The notes: generated by a model not told the origin, from the letters alone. DNA of 64,000 nt from Oceanobacillus iheyensis HTE831 (GCF_000011245.1 NC_004193.1:660501-724500); one strand, 5' to 3'. Positions 38,706 through 48,505 are shown, counted from the stretch's first letter. A program made the numbers and translations.

Positions 38706-40106
38706 ATGGAATTAACAAATAATCCAGCATTATTATGGTTTGTGGCTGGATATGGAGTATTTATGATTATTCTTGGTATCTATTTTTCCAAGAAGATTGC
38801 AAACAGTGAAGATTTTATTCTGGCCGGAAAAGGGTTAGGAAGCTTTGTTTTGGCAGGTACATTGTTAGCAACTTGGATGGGAAGCGGAAGTATAACCGGC
38901 GGGGAGACTTCAATGGCTTACTCATACGGTATTATTCCAGCTCTCATGATGACGATCCCTACGTGATTAGGTATTGGAATTTTATATTTTATAGCTCCAA
39001 AAATCCGTGAGTTTGGTAAATTTACAGTTTCAGGAATATTAGAAGCGAAATATGGTAAAGCAGCTCAATTAATAGCGAGTATTATTATCATATTAGCTTT
39101 TGTCGGCATAGTCTCTTATGCCATGACAGGATTAGGTTTTGTATTAAATGTAACGACAGGTATGTCTGTACAAATCGGAACGTTAATCGGTGCAGTTCTT
39201 ATAATCTTCTTAGCAACGATTGGTGGGCTTCGTTCAGTAGCCCCAACAGATGCGATTAGTGCTTTCCTAGCGTTGATTGGTCTATTCCTTGCTCTTCCGA
39301 TTATGTTTTCAATCGCAGGTGGATGGGGAGAAATCACATCTAATGTACCAGAGCAACATTTAACTGCGACAAGTACACTAAGTACGGTTCAATTATTAGG
39401 ATTTTTATTACCGTCTTTCTTTTTATTACTAGGCGACCAAAATATGTATCAGCGTCTTGCTGCGTCAAAAGGTGTAAAAACAAGTAAGAAAGCACAAATC
39501 TCTTGGCTTTTGGCTATACTTTTGATTACACCAACTATTTCTCTGATTGCGTTTACGTCTCGTTCGATTTTTGATGATATCGATCCAGGTATGGCACTTA
39601 TCGGAGCAACGACAATCTTACCAACTGCTGTTGGAGGGATTTTACTTGCAGCTGCAGCCGCATTTATTGTAACAACGGGGAATTCCTATTTATTATCCGC
39701 AGCAACTAATGTAACGTATGACATCGTTGGAAAATACGTTAAGAAAGATGCTTCAGATAAACAATTGGTATTATATACAAAGATATTTATTGTCATTTTA
39801 GGTGTTTTTTCATTTATTCTAGGAAACTACTTCCCAACGGTACTTGAGGTACAAATGTATACTTATACCGTTTATGGAGCCGGACTAACACCAGCGTTAT
39901 TAGCAGTATTTTTCTGGAAACGAGTGAATGCTAAAGGTGGTATCTCCTCCATGATTGCAGGTGTAGGGACAACCTTGCTTTGGGAGCTAATTTTAGGTAA
40001 ACCTTTTGAATTAAATAGTGTGATCGTTGCTATCCCAGTAGCAGTTATCGTATTAATTGTAGTGACATTGATGACAACAGAAAAACCAGTATCAAAAAAT
40101 AAATAG
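38706..40106 (+). pseudogene. Sodium:solute symporter with one in-frame TGA
   Basis: One continuous frame of 467 codons, interrupted only by TGA at 38964-38966 (codon 87). Before it: MELTNNPALLWFVAGYGVFM, FSKKIANSEDFILAGKGLGS, GSGSITGGETSMAYSYGIIP and MMTIPT; after it: LGIGILYFIAPKIREFGKFT, VSGILEAKYGKAAQL and the rest through twelve to thirteen membrane segments (LLGDQNMYQRLAASKGVKTS is the SSS signature). At this place SSS proteins usually have Trp, so TGG-to-TGA is the simplest change. AGGAGGT eight bases before the ATG is intact. A young pseudogene, a read-through gene or a base error. Confidence 0.8.
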
Positions 40107-40118
40107 ATTTGTAATAGG

Positions 40119-40146
40119 CCGGGCATTTATGTCCGGTTTTTCTTTT
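40119..40146 (+). terminator. Terminator after the symporter
   Basis: CCGGGCA (40119-40125) pairs with TGTCCGG (40130-40136), followed by TTTTTCTTTT. Confidence 0.82.
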
Positions 40147-40223
40147 GTCCAAAAATGATGTATTTACTTAGTTATTTAGAAAAAATAAGTACGATAATAT
40201 TTGATTAAATATCAACTACTTCC

Positions 40224-40592
40224 CTACATTATAAATCGAATAAATTCACGTATGGTATTTTTAATGTGTATACGATCTTTCCTCATGACCAACGAATCAA
40301 TGATCCAGAAAATAAGAGCATTTAAGATTGATAACCATAATAATTCTTTAGAGAAATGCATGGTAAAACTAAATTCTAACAATGTCGGAAGTAATATAAT
40401 TGTTCCAAAAAATGATACCAACAAATAGAGGATTAAATATTTTACTGAGAATATTTTTGGCTTTCTACGAAGTATTATTTGTATCGGGAAAGCGATGAAT
40501 AGATAGCAGAAAAAGTAAATAATAGATACAACAATAAAGCCTAAAAATTCAAAGTTCGAATAATATACAAAGAAATAAACTAAACTTGCCAT
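40224..40592 (-). CDS. UPF0715-like small integral membrane protein
   Basis: At least 122 residues, four hydrophobic segments (LVYFFVYYSNFEFLGFIVVS, IIYFFCYLFIAFPIQIIL, YLILYLLVSFFGTIILLPTL, LLWLSILNALIFWIIDSLVM). Resembles the UPF0715 family of Bacillaceae; no function known. The ATG at 40592 has no ribosome-binding site, while GGAGGAGG (about 40641-40648 on the reverse strand) lies 16 codons upstream in an open frame with no ATG, GTG or TTG start, only ATA/ATT codons. The true start may be a rare ATT near 40634. See findings. Confidence 0.6.
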   Translation of the reverse strand: MASLVYFFVYYSNFEFLGFIVVSIIYFFCYLFIAFPIQIILRRKPKIFSVKYLILYLLVSFFGTIILLPTLLEFSFTMHFSKELLWLSILNALIFWIIDSLVMRKDRIHIKNTIREFIRFIM

Positions 40593-40659
40593 AAAAGATG
40601 ATAATAAAAGGCAAATGAAAATATGTAATAAAATAAATATGCCTCCTCCAATAATAATC

Positions 40660-41121
40660 CATTACCTTAATTATAGCAGACACAACATGCTTTGTTTTTC
40701 ATCTTATGATTTTGTCATCAAAATCAAGAAGTCGAATTTTGTAAGTATAGGATAATCATCCTGCTATAGTCTAGCGTATAATAAAAATTCTATTTTTCAC
40801 TAGAATATGCCCCACAAAATCCCTAAAAACCTTCCGAAAAACAATGGACGTTTTTACCATTTTTTGTAATACGACAATAAAAGTAGTTAATATTCATTAT
40901 TTTTCAATAATTCAATTATATCGACATGTACTGACACCTTTTCTGTAATATTTTTGTTATATTATCTCTAACAACTTGGTCCATTCACTTATATTCTCTG
41001 ATATTAGGAGGTGTGGTATATATCGTTTCAACCTAACATTAATCTTCAAAAAAGAAGAAAAGATGCCAATGTTTGAGGACGGATGGAAAATTGTAAAAGT
41101 ATGAATTATGGAGGAGATGGA
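40660..41121. other. Leader region of the secreted-enzyme run
   Basis: AT-rich, no gene supported. It includes the start of a poor reading frame at 41083 that joins the TasA-like gene but has no ribosome-binding site. The promoter is not fixed; CTGACA (40931-40936) with T-rich downstream sequence is a candidate but has no good -10 at 17 bp. Confidence 0.45.
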
Positions 41122-41712
41122 ATGAACTTAAAGAAAAAAATAGGTGCTGGAGTATTATCAGCTACTCTAGGTTTAACACTAATTGGAGGGGGGACGTATG
41201 CATATTTCAATGATCAGGAAGTAACGACTAATTCATTTGCTGCCGGTACATTAGATCTTTCTGTAGATCCTACAGCCATTATTCAAATTGATAACTTAAA
41301 ACCAGGGGATACGATGTTGCGTGAATTTTCGTTATCGAATGCAGGAAGTCTAAAAATTGAAAATGTGTTTTTAGAAACAAATTATTCAGTCTTAGATAGT
41401 AATAATGACAACACAGATGATTTTGGTAAGCATGTAAAAGTGAATTTCTTATGGAATTGGGATCAAGAAAGTGAACCGGTGTTTGAGACTACTTTATATG
41501 AATTAAAAGAAATGGATCCAGATGTTGTCAAACGAGATATTTGGGATCCTTTATGGGAACAGCATGGTGGGCTAGAAGCGGAAGAAACACATGATTTTTG
41601 GGTTGAGTTTGAATTTGTAGATGATGGTGAGGACCAGAATGATTATCAAGGGGACAGTCTAGAATTAGAATGGATTTTTAATGCAACACAATCATCTGGT
41701 CAGGATATTTAA
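41122..41712 (+). CDS. TasA/CalY (camelysin) family secreted protein
   Basis: 196 residues. Signal peptide MNLKKKIGAGVLSATLGLTL with GGGTYAYFNDQEVTTNSFAA, the camelysin/TasA signature just after the membrane segment, then GTLDLSVDP and a beta-rich domain (LKPGDTMLREFSLSNAGSLK). B. subtilis TasA forms biofilm amyloid fibres; B. cereus CalY is cell-surface associated and was reported as a protease. ATG at 41122 is chosen because GGAGGAGATGGA stands directly before it. First gene of a co-directional secreted set; the protease begins 20 bp downstream. No sipW or tapA is nearby. Confidence 0.85.
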   Translation: MNLKKKIGAGVLSATLGLTLIGGGTYAYFNDQEVTTNSFAAGTLDLSVDPTAIIQIDNLKPGDTMLREFSLSNAGSLKIENVFLETNYSVLDSNNDNTDDFGKHVKVNFLWNWDQESEPVFETTLYELKEMDPDVVKRDIWDPLWEQHGGLEAEETHDFWVEFEFVDDGEDQNDYQGDSLELEWIFNATQSSGQDI

Positions 41713-41731
41713 AAAAAGGAGGGGAAACGAT

Positions 41732-43318
41732 TTGAAAATGAATAAACGTGTGGTTTCATCAGCACTAGCAATAGCTGTATCCATCGGGATTGGTAGTTCA
41801 ATAGTTGTCGCCGAGGATATTAACATCCAGATGAATAAAACCTATGATACTCCTTCATATATTATTGAAAACTGGAAGTCTCCTAACGGTCTGTCAAAGA
41901 AAGAGATCGTTTTAACATATATTGAAAGTAAAGGAGAGGAATTTAAGTTAAATAGTAATCCAAATATAGACTTTCAAATAAATAATGTTAATGCAGATAG
42001 TGAGACGGCTACTTCCCATTTTAGAGTGAAGCAAACGTATAAGGGAATTCCTATATATGGTGCAGATCAAACGATTAGCTTAGATGAAAATAACCATGTT
42101 ACATCTTATTTTGGACAAGTTGTTACTGGTATGAATGAAAGTATTGTAGTAGGTAATCCAATTACAGAATCAGAAATCATCGATATTTTTAAAAGGAACC
42201 TTGAAGAAAATATCGGAACTGTGGACCAATTTGATGGGAAGATTGAAGCAGATCCCTATATTTACGAGTATGAAGATGAATTTTATTTCACCTATTTAGT
42301 TACTGCATCTACAACTAACCCAGAAGTTGGTTTTTGGCATTATTTTATAGATGCAAAGAGTGGGGAAGTTATTGATCATTTTAATGCATCCCAAGATGTA
42401 ACCGCATTCGGTACAGGTGTATTTGGCGAAAGACAAAAGTTTGAGGCACAACAGTACGAAGATATGTTTCGACTATTTGATGTAACACGTGGCGATGGCG
42501 TTGTTACTTACGACAATACAACAGGAACCAACGTTGATGTACTAAGTTTTAACAAAATGTTTTCTGATGGAGCTGCCGTAGATGCTCATGCAAATGCGCA
42601 GAAAACATATGATTATTTCCTAGATACGTTTGGTCGTAATTCTGTGGATGATAATGGTCAAATTCTGATTTCGGCGGTACATGTAGGAGATAATTGGAAT
42701 AATGCATCTTGGAATGGGAGACAAATGTCGTACGGTGATGGAGATGGTATCAGATTTCACCCATTAGCCGGTGGACTTGATGTAGCTGCCCATGAAATGT
42801 CACATGGTGTCATCCAACATACCGCAAATTTGATTTATCGGAATGAATCTGGAGCGTTAAATGAATCCTTCGCGGATATTTTTGGAGCGATGGTAGATCG
42901 TGAGAATTGGTTAATGGGTGAGGACATTATGGCGGATGGCACACTTGCGTTACGTTCGTTAGAAGATCCAGCAGTCCTGATTGAAAGAAGAACACAGGAA
43001 CCATATCCTGACCATTGGGATAGAAGATATGTTGGCCCATTAGACAATGGTGGAGTTCATATTAATAGTAGTATCAACAACAAAGCTGCATATTTAGTAG
43101 CTGAGGGTGGAGAACACTATGATGTGGTTGTTGAAGGAGTTGGTCGTGCTGCAACAGAACAGATTTATTACCGTGCGCTTGATCTATATTTGACGAGTAC
43201 TTCAGATTTTAGCATGATGCGACAGGCTGCGATTCAAGCAGCAACTGATTTATATGGTAGTAATTCACTTCATGTAGAAGCAGTAGAACAAGCCTATAAT
43301 GCAGTTGGAGTCTATTAA
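41732..43318 (+). CDS. Thermolysin-type neutral metalloprotease (M4, bacillolysin)
   Basis: 528 residues, secreted pre-pro-enzyme. Signal peptide near residues 1-30 (VVSSALAIAVSIGIGSSIVV), FTP/PepSY propeptide (about 65-225: TATSHFRVKQTYKGIPIYGA; GFWHYFIDAKSGEVIDHF), M4 catalytic domain. Zinc motif HEMSH at about residue 354, third ligand Glu in GALNESFADIFGAMVD, catalytic His in GGVHINSSINNKAAYLV. All active-site residues are present. Start TTG at 41732 fits AGGAGGGG seven bases upstream better than the ATG at 41738. Cleaves proteins outside the cell on the N-terminal side of hydrophobic residues (family knowledge). Confidence 0.93.
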   Translation: MKMNKRVVSSALAIAVSIGIGSSIVVAEDINIQMNKTYDTPSYIIENWKSPNGLSKKEIVLTYIESKGEEFKLNSNPNIDFQINNVNADSETATSHFRVKQTYKGIPIYGADQTISLDENNHVTSYFGQVVTGMNESIVVGNPITESEIIDIFKRNLEENIGTVDQFDGKIEADPYIYEYEDEFYFTYLVTASTTNPEVGFWHYFIDAKSGEVIDHFNASQDVTAFGTGVFGERQKFEAQQYEDMFRLFDVTRGDGVVTYDNTTGTNVDVLSFNKMFSDGAAVDAHANAQKTYDYFLDTFGRNSVDDNGQILISAVHVGDNWNNASWNGRQMSYGDGDGIRFHPLAGGLDVAAHEMSHGVIQHTANLIYRNESGALNESFADIFGAMVDRENWLMGEDIMADGTLALRSLEDPAVLIERRTQEPYPDHWDRRYVGPLDNGGVHINSSINNKAAYLVAEGGEHYDVVVEGVGRAATEQIYYRALDLYLTSTSDFSMMRQAAIQAATDLYGSNSLHVEAVEQAYNAVGVY

Positions 43319-43351
43319 TCTAATTTTAAAGACTTTTTAAAAGGGGAGTAG

Positions 43352-44839
43352 ATGATGAGGAAGAAAGTAATGTCGTTGCTATTTACGTTTATCCTTTTAT
43401 TTTCCACTTTTATATCAGGCGCTACTGGTATTTACGCTTCAGAGAGTGGATTAAATCCAGGAGATGCTCATGATGTTGAAATGCTGCAACAGCCATTAGA
43501 TGATCTAGATCCATTTATTGAGAATGCAATATCTGATCAGGTGATGCCTGGTGCTGTTGTTCTAGTCGCTCGAGATGGACAGATTGTTAAACATGATGCA
43601 TATGGCTATGCTGCGCGCTATACGGATGGTAATTTTACCGAAATGGAAAATCCAATTGAAATGCAGGAAAATACCATCTTTGATACAGCGTCTATTTCAA
43701 AGCTTTTTACAGCAACAGCAATTATGACTCTTTGGGATGAAGGATTGTTTGAATTGGATGATCCGGTAGCTTTATATATTCCTGAGTTTGCAAGTAATGG
43801 GAAAGAAGAAGTCACAATCAAGCAATTATTAACCCATACATCAGGTTTTCGTGCATCTACTACGGTACCCGTCCATGAAATTGAAGGGGATCGTGAAGAT
43901 CGTTTGGACTTTGTCTTAAATGAAACTTTAGAAGTGCCGCCGGGTACTCGTTACCTCTATAGTGATGTCGATTTTATTACACTAGGAGTGTTAATCGAAC
44001 GTCTAAGCGGACAACGTCAAGATGAATACGTGGCAGAAAATATAACAGAACCTCTACAAATGAGTGATACGATGTATAGTCCACCTGCTTCACTAAAGAA
44101 CAGAATTGCTGCAACGGAGTATCAAGCCAATGTAAATCGTGGACTTGTTTGGGGAAGTGTTCATGATGAAAAAGCATGGGCATTGGACGGTGTTGCTGGA
44201 CATGCCGGGGTTTTTAGTTCGGCAGAGGATTTAGCCGTGTTCGGACAGATGATGTTAAATGAAGGAAGTTACCAAGGTGAACAGATTTTATCCGAGGAAG
44301 CCTTTGACCTCATCACTACAAATTGGAATGGTGCCTTCCCAGGCCAAGACCAAGGTTTGGGGTGGGAATTAAATCAAAGTTGGTACATGGATGATTTAGC
44401 AGAACAGAATACGATAGGGCATACAGGCTATACAGGTACGTCCATCGTGATTAGCCCTAACAAGAAATCGATTACGATATTACTAACTAATAGAGTACAT
44501 CCAACAAGAAATACGGTATCAACAAATCCGACCCGCCGAATGGTGTCGGAGAAGACTGCCTCTGCTATCGATGCTTGGAGTGCCGAAAGTATGGCGTCTC
44601 TTGTTAATCGTTTGGTTGATCGAGGTGAAATTACAGATGTCTCTACTACTCGATCACTTCTTACACACTTAAGAACAGTCTCTCATTTTGAGTCACTTGA
44701 TCAAGCTCATAAAGTTCGTAAACACTTAGAAGGTCTTCAATTATTAGTGGATTTTCATAATGAGAATAATTCGATATCAGATAATGCATACGAAACGTTA
44801 ACTACGGATATCGATTATTTAACAGGAAAATGGCAATAA
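43352..44839 (+). CDS. Secreted serine hydrolase (beta-lactamase/esterase fold) with C-terminal FIMAH-like domain
   Basis: 495 residues. Signal peptide KVMSLLFTFILLFSTFISGA; class C beta-lactamase-type domain (about 45-400) with SISK nucleophile motif (TASISKLFTATAI), YSDVDF as second motif, and HTGYTGTS in place of KTG. YbbE/EstB-type proteins of this kind hydrolyse esters or wall peptides and not beta-lactams. The C-terminal 80 residues (MASLVNRLVDRGEITDVSTT ... LVDFHNENNSISDNAYETLT) match the C terminus of the next gene, a FIMAH-like helical domain found on secreted enzymes. It starts 33 bp after the protease. Confidence 0.85.
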   Translation: MMRKKVMSLLFTFILLFSTFISGATGIYASESGLNPGDAHDVEMLQQPLDDLDPFIENAISDQVMPGAVVLVARDGQIVKHDAYGYAARYTDGNFTEMENPIEMQENTIFDTASISKLFTATAIMTLWDEGLFELDDPVALYIPEFASNGKEEVTIKQLLTHTSGFRASTTVPVHEIEGDREDRLDFVLNETLEVPPGTRYLYSDVDFITLGVLIERLSGQRQDEYVAENITEPLQMSDTMYSPPASLKNRIAATEYQANVNRGLVWGSVHDEKAWALDGVAGHAGVFSSAEDLAVFGQMMLNEGSYQGEQILSEEAFDLITTNWNGAFPGQDQGLGWELNQSWYMDDLAEQNTIGHTGYTGTSIVISPNKKSITILLTNRVHPTRNTVSTNPTRRMVSEKTASAIDAWSAESMASLVNRLVDRGEITDVSTTRSLLTHLRTVSHFESLDQAHKVRKHLEGLQLLVDFHNENNSISDNAYETLTTDIDYLTGKWQ

Positions 44840-44891
44840 AACTAGTAATCTATCATTTAATTTTGTATATCTAAAAAGGAGGATGGATACA

Positions 44892-46421
44892 ATGAATTAT
44901 TTTAATTGGAAGAAACGTTTGTCACAGCTTGTCATAGTTATGTTAATGATCACATTATTTCCACTTACAGGTTTGGCAGAGGAAACGGATATCGAGCCAC
45001 CTTTAACTGGATTTGAAGAACGAAATGGAGAAGGATGGACGACGCATCCAGAAGAACTTGAGTTTTTAGAAGAAGTAGCTACATTGTCGGATCGCGTCAG
45101 TTATGATCAAATAGGCACGAGTGTAGAGGGCAGACCTATACATCTTGTACGTGTTGGTTTCCCAGAACCTCCGTCTGATGAAGACATTGCGAATGGAAAC
45201 AACATGTTAGTGATTGGTACACAGCATGGAAATGAAGCTGCTCCTAGAGAGATGGCTTTAGAGCTATTACGAGACTTAGCCTTTACTGAGGATGAAGAGT
45301 TGGTGGAACTTCTTCATGATACGACAATTTTATTTATACCAACTGCAAATCCTGACGGTAGAGAAGCGGATACCAGAAGTAATGCTGATGGCATTGATAT
45401 TAATCGAGAACATTTGAGTTTAAGTACGTTAGAGGTACAGGCAATCGCAAGTGTTTTAGATGAGTTCAATCCAGATATTACAGTTGATGCTCATGAACGT
45501 CCGCGTGACAGTGGTAATCCAGATATTGAAATGTTATGGCCTAGAAATTTGAATATTGATGAAGAGTTACGCTCTCTGAATCAAGAGATGGTAGAAGATT
45601 ACTTATTCCCATCAGTAGAAGAGTACGGATTTTCAACTGGGTTATATGGAACCCCGGGAGGAGCTGGTGGTGGAGATGAGCGTATCATGCGTAATATGCT
45701 TGGATTACGTAATGGTCTTGGTTTATTAACGGAAACTGCTGGATTACAAGAACCTAATTATCGAGTAGATGCGCAATTGCGAGCGGTAGAAGGTGTGCTT
45801 TCATTTTACCATGATCGTTTTCAAGAAATTACTTCCATAGTATCTGGTGCTCCGGAGAGACAAGCGTTTATAGGTAGCGAGCAAAATCAGCCTTTCTATT
45901 TAGATGGTGCAGATAATTGGGAACCGACAAATGTCATTGAAACGAAACCAACTGGTTATTTACTTACAAATAACCAAGCAGATGCAATGGCTACGCATAT
46001 GAATCTTTTTTCTCTAGAGAAAGAAGATGTATATAGTGCAGGTAAGTATATATCGATGAGTCAACCAAAAATGGCGGTTATTCCATTTTTACTTGATAAA
46101 CGTGCAACCTATAATGAAGTAGAAGGTATAGCATTATATAATAGTCAAAATGTAGGGACGGCAGTGAATATGAATTCATTAGTCGATCACTTTGCAAATG
46201 AGAATGCGTTCATAAATGAAAGGGATGTACGTACATTAAAGATGCAATTGACCGCTATAGACCGTTTTGAAAAGAATGAGGATAGCACAAAAGTAAATAA
46301 ACACTTAGATGGTTTAATCGATCTATTAGACTATCAAGTTGATAACGAACTAATATCTGAAGATGCGGCAGGAGACCTGCTAGGGTATACAGAACTTTTA
46401 AAAGAAAAATGGATGGACTAA
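44892..46421 (+). CDS. Secreted M14 family zinc carboxypeptidase with C-terminal FIMAH-like domain
   Basis: 509 residues. Signal peptide LSQLVIVMLMITLFPLTGLA; N-terminal part WTTHPEELEFLEEVATLSDR typical of M14; zinc ligands in GTQHGNEAAPREMALE (HxxE) and TVDAHERP; substrate-binding NPDGREADTRSNADGIDINR; catalytic Glu in GLLTETAGLQ. The last 80 residues (LVDHFANENAFINERDVRTL ... LISEDAAGDLLGYTELLKEK) form the second FIMAH-like domain. ATG at 44892 has AAAGGAGG at the correct distance; the ATG at 44883 touches it. Last gene of the secreted run; it would trim peptides released by the M4 protease. Confidence 0.88.
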   Translation: MNYFNWKKRLSQLVIVMLMITLFPLTGLAEETDIEPPLTGFEERNGEGWTTHPEELEFLEEVATLSDRVSYDQIGTSVEGRPIHLVRVGFPEPPSDEDIANGNNMLVIGTQHGNEAAPREMALELLRDLAFTEDEELVELLHDTTILFIPTANPDGREADTRSNADGIDINREHLSLSTLEVQAIASVLDEFNPDITVDAHERPRDSGNPDIEMLWPRNLNIDEELRSLNQEMVEDYLFPSVEEYGFSTGLYGTPGGAGGGDERIMRNMLGLRNGLGLLTETAGLQEPNYRVDAQLRAVEGVLSFYHDRFQEITSIVSGAPERQAFIGSEQNQPFYLDGADNWEPTNVIETKPTGYLLTNNQADAMATHMNLFSLEKEDVYSAGKYISMSQPKMAVIPFLLDKRATYNEVEGIALYNSQNVGTAVNMNSLVDHFANENAFINERDVRTLKMQLTAIDRFEKNEDSTKVNKHLDGLIDLLDYQVDNELISEDAAGDLLGYTELLKEKWMD

Positions 46422-46446
46422 CCGTTTCAAAAAAACATATGATATT

Positions 46447-46478
46447 ACCGTATAGGATTCATTTCCTATACGGTTTTT
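46447..46478 (+). terminator. Terminator of the secreted-enzyme run
   Basis: ACCGTATAGGA (46447-46457) pairs with TCCTATACGGT (46464-46474), followed by TTTT. Confidence 0.92.
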
Positions 46479-46594
46479 AAATTGCTTCTAGGGATGAAAT
46501 AAATAGTGTGTGTAAATTTGTTTCAATACCTTACTTAAGTAGTCTTACTTTATAGAATTGAAGAGAGAATGGTAGAAAATAAATAAATTAATGA

Positions 46595-46622
46595 TTGATT
46601 TTCATTTAATCTTTGTTATAAT
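46595..46622 (+). promoter_or_regulatory. Promoter of the acyl-CoA ligase gene
   Basis: TTGATT (46595-46600) and TATAAT (46617-46622), 16-bp spacer. The operator-like dyad at 46641-46664 follows, near or just after the expected transcription start. Confidence 0.7.
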
Positions 46623-46640
46623 ACTTATTATAATATTCTG

Positions 46641-46664
46641 AACATACCGTATGGTTAGTATGTT
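46641..46664. promoter_or_regulatory. Operator-like dyad 1 of the acid-catabolism island
   Basis: AACATAC (46641-46647), ten bases, GTATGTT (46658-46664). The core ATACCGTATGGTTAGTAT (46644-46661) agrees with the dyad at 48547 in 14 of 18 positions, including the whole right half GGTTAGTAT. Confidence 0.65.
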
Positions 46665-46685
46665 GATGATGAAGGAGGAGAATAG

Positions 46686-48269
46686 ATGGATAGACCATGG
46701 ATAAGACATGTTCCAAAAGGAAACCCAACCAATGTCGAAATACCAGAAATCTCACTTCAAGCGCTATTCTTTAAATCTGTGGAAACTTACGCAGACAAGG
46801 TAGCAATGACTTTTTTTGACCAGACGTATACGTATCAACAACTTGAAAAAATGATTTATTCTGTAGCGAATTCCCTCTATAATTTAGGCATTGAAAAAGG
46901 CGATCGGATAGCTTTAATGTTGCCGAATTGTCCACAATATCCGATTAGCTATTTTGCTACATTGCTTTGTGGAGGAATTATTGTTCAAATTAACCCAATG
47001 TATAAGGCTAATGAGCTTTTACATGTATTAAATGATTCAGAAGCCAAGGTTATTATCTGTTTGGATAGTTTGTTACCTATAGTTGGAGAAGTTAAAGATA
47101 AAACGGACTTAATGAACATCATTCCGGTTTCTTTTGAAAGCGATTCCAAATTTAATGAATTGCTTATAGACAAGGGACATAAATTACCAGAGATTACGAT
47201 TGAACCAGCGGAAGATATTGCGGTTTTGCAATATACCGGAGGAACTACTGGACGATCAAAAGGTGTTATGCTCACTCATTATAATTTGGTGGCTAATACG
47301 ATACAAAGTTATGGTACTTCGCAAATCAATATAAACACTGGAGAAGAAAAGGTGTTAACCATATCACCATTATTTCATGTATATGGAATGACCAGTTGTA
47401 TGAATTTTACCTTTTTCATTGGGGGAAATTTAATTTTAGTTCCACGATTTGAAGTCGAACAAACAGTGAACATAATTGAGAAGATGAAGCCTAGTTTATT
47501 TATGGGCGTACCGACGATGTTTATCGCTCTATTAAATTATTATCATGAAGAGAAGCAATTTGACTTAAGTTGTTTAAGAACATGTTCAAGTGGATCTGCA
47601 CCGTTACCAGTGGAAATTATACATCAATTTAATAATGTAAGTGGATCCAATGTTGCGGAAGGATTTGGATTGTCTGAAGCATCTCCAGTCACCCACCGTA
47701 ATCCAGTTGAAGGATTACAGAAACCAGGGAGTATTGGGATACCTATACCAAATACAGATTCTAAAATAGTTGATTTAGCTACAGGGGAAGAGACATTACC
47801 GAATGGTGAAGTAGGTGAGTTAATAATTAAAGGACCTCAAGTGATGAAAGGTTATTGGAGAATGGAAGATGAAACCAATCAAGTGCTCCGAAATGGTTGG
47901 TTATATACTGGAGATTTAGCAAAGATGGATGATGATGGGTTCTTTTATATTACTGGAAGGAAAAAAGATCTTATTATTGCAAGCGGTTATAATGTGTATC
48001 CGGTTGAGATTGAGGATGTTATTTATAAACATCCAGGTGTACTGGAAGTTGCGATTATTGGGGTGCCAGATAAATATCGCGGGGAAACAGTAAAAGCATT
48101 TGTAGTACTGAAAAATAATGCATCACTAACCGAGGAAGATCTAATCCAATATTGTCGAGATAGATTAGCTTCATTTAAAGTACCCCGTTCGGTTGAATTT
48201 TTGCAAGAGCTACCAAAGACAGCTGTTGGAAAGATTTTAAAAAGAAAGCTAAAAGAACAATATAGTTAA
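46686..48269 (+). CDS. AMP-forming acyl-CoA synthetase (long-chain fatty acid/carboxylic acid CoA ligase)
   Basis: 527 residues, ANL superfamily. P-loop YTGGTTGRSKGVMLTHYNL (about 180), SGSAPLPVE and AEGFGLSEASPVTH (A5), YTGDLAKMDDDGFFYITGRK (A7-A8), and the catalytic Lys in PKTAVGKILKRKL. Converts a carboxylic acid, ATP and CoA into acyl-CoA, the entry to the pathway encoded downstream. Chain-length preference cannot be read from the sequence. AAGGAGGAG precedes the ATG, behind a promoter and a regulator-like dyad. In the proposed 4-hydroxyacid pathway it has the place of LvaE. Confidence 0.9.
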   Translation: MDRPWIRHVPKGNPTNVEIPEISLQALFFKSVETYADKVAMTFFDQTYTYQQLEKMIYSVANSLYNLGIEKGDRIALMLPNCPQYPISYFATLLCGGIIVQINPMYKANELLHVLNDSEAKVIICLDSLLPIVGEVKDKTDLMNIIPVSFESDSKFNELLIDKGHKLPEITIEPAEDIAVLQYTGGTTGRSKGVMLTHYNLVANTIQSYGTSQININTGEEKVLTISPLFHVYGMTSCMNFTFFIGGNLILVPRFEVEQTVNIIEKMKPSLFMGVPTMFIALLNYYHEEKQFDLSCLRTCSSGSAPLPVEIIHQFNNVSGSNVAEGFGLSEASPVTHRNPVEGLQKPGSIGIPIPNTDSKIVDLATGEETLPNGEVGELIIKGPQVMKGYWRMEDETNQVLRNGWLYTGDLAKMDDDGFFYITGRKKDLIIASGYNVYPVEIEDVIYKHPGVLEVAIIGVPDKYRGETVKAFVVLKNNASLTEEDLIQYCRDRLASFKVPRSVEFLQELPKTAVGKILKRKLKEQYS

Positions 48270-48339
48270 GTCAATTTTATATTGGTTAGTTACTATATAA
48301 ATATGCAGTGAAAATTATATATACAAATTGACGAAATAC

Positions 48340-48505
48340 TTGGCTTTGATCGGAATGAAATACGGGACTCCTGCTCTGAATAATGAGCTGAAGATCCACT
48401 TGAAAAGTGGTCTGCTATTCAAATTAGCTGAGACTCTGCCTGCTAAAAAGCGTCCGTCTTCAATGGAAATCAAACAGCGTAACATTGGGATCTTATGCCA
48501 AATAT
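48340..48505 (+). repeat. Dispersed repeat-like element, degenerate
   Basis: Contains ACGGGACTCCTGCTCTGAAT, the small hairpin CCACTT/AAGTGG (48396-48410) and GCCTGCTAAAAAGCGTCCGT then CTTCAATGGAAATCAA. The CCTG..AAAGCGTCC..TCT.CAATG part recurs at 58496-58545. Such GCGGAAAGCGTCC segments are common intergenic repeats in Bacillaceae. It can be read as a 60-codon frame with a TTG-like start, but no ribosome-binding site supports a gene. Confidence 0.5.
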
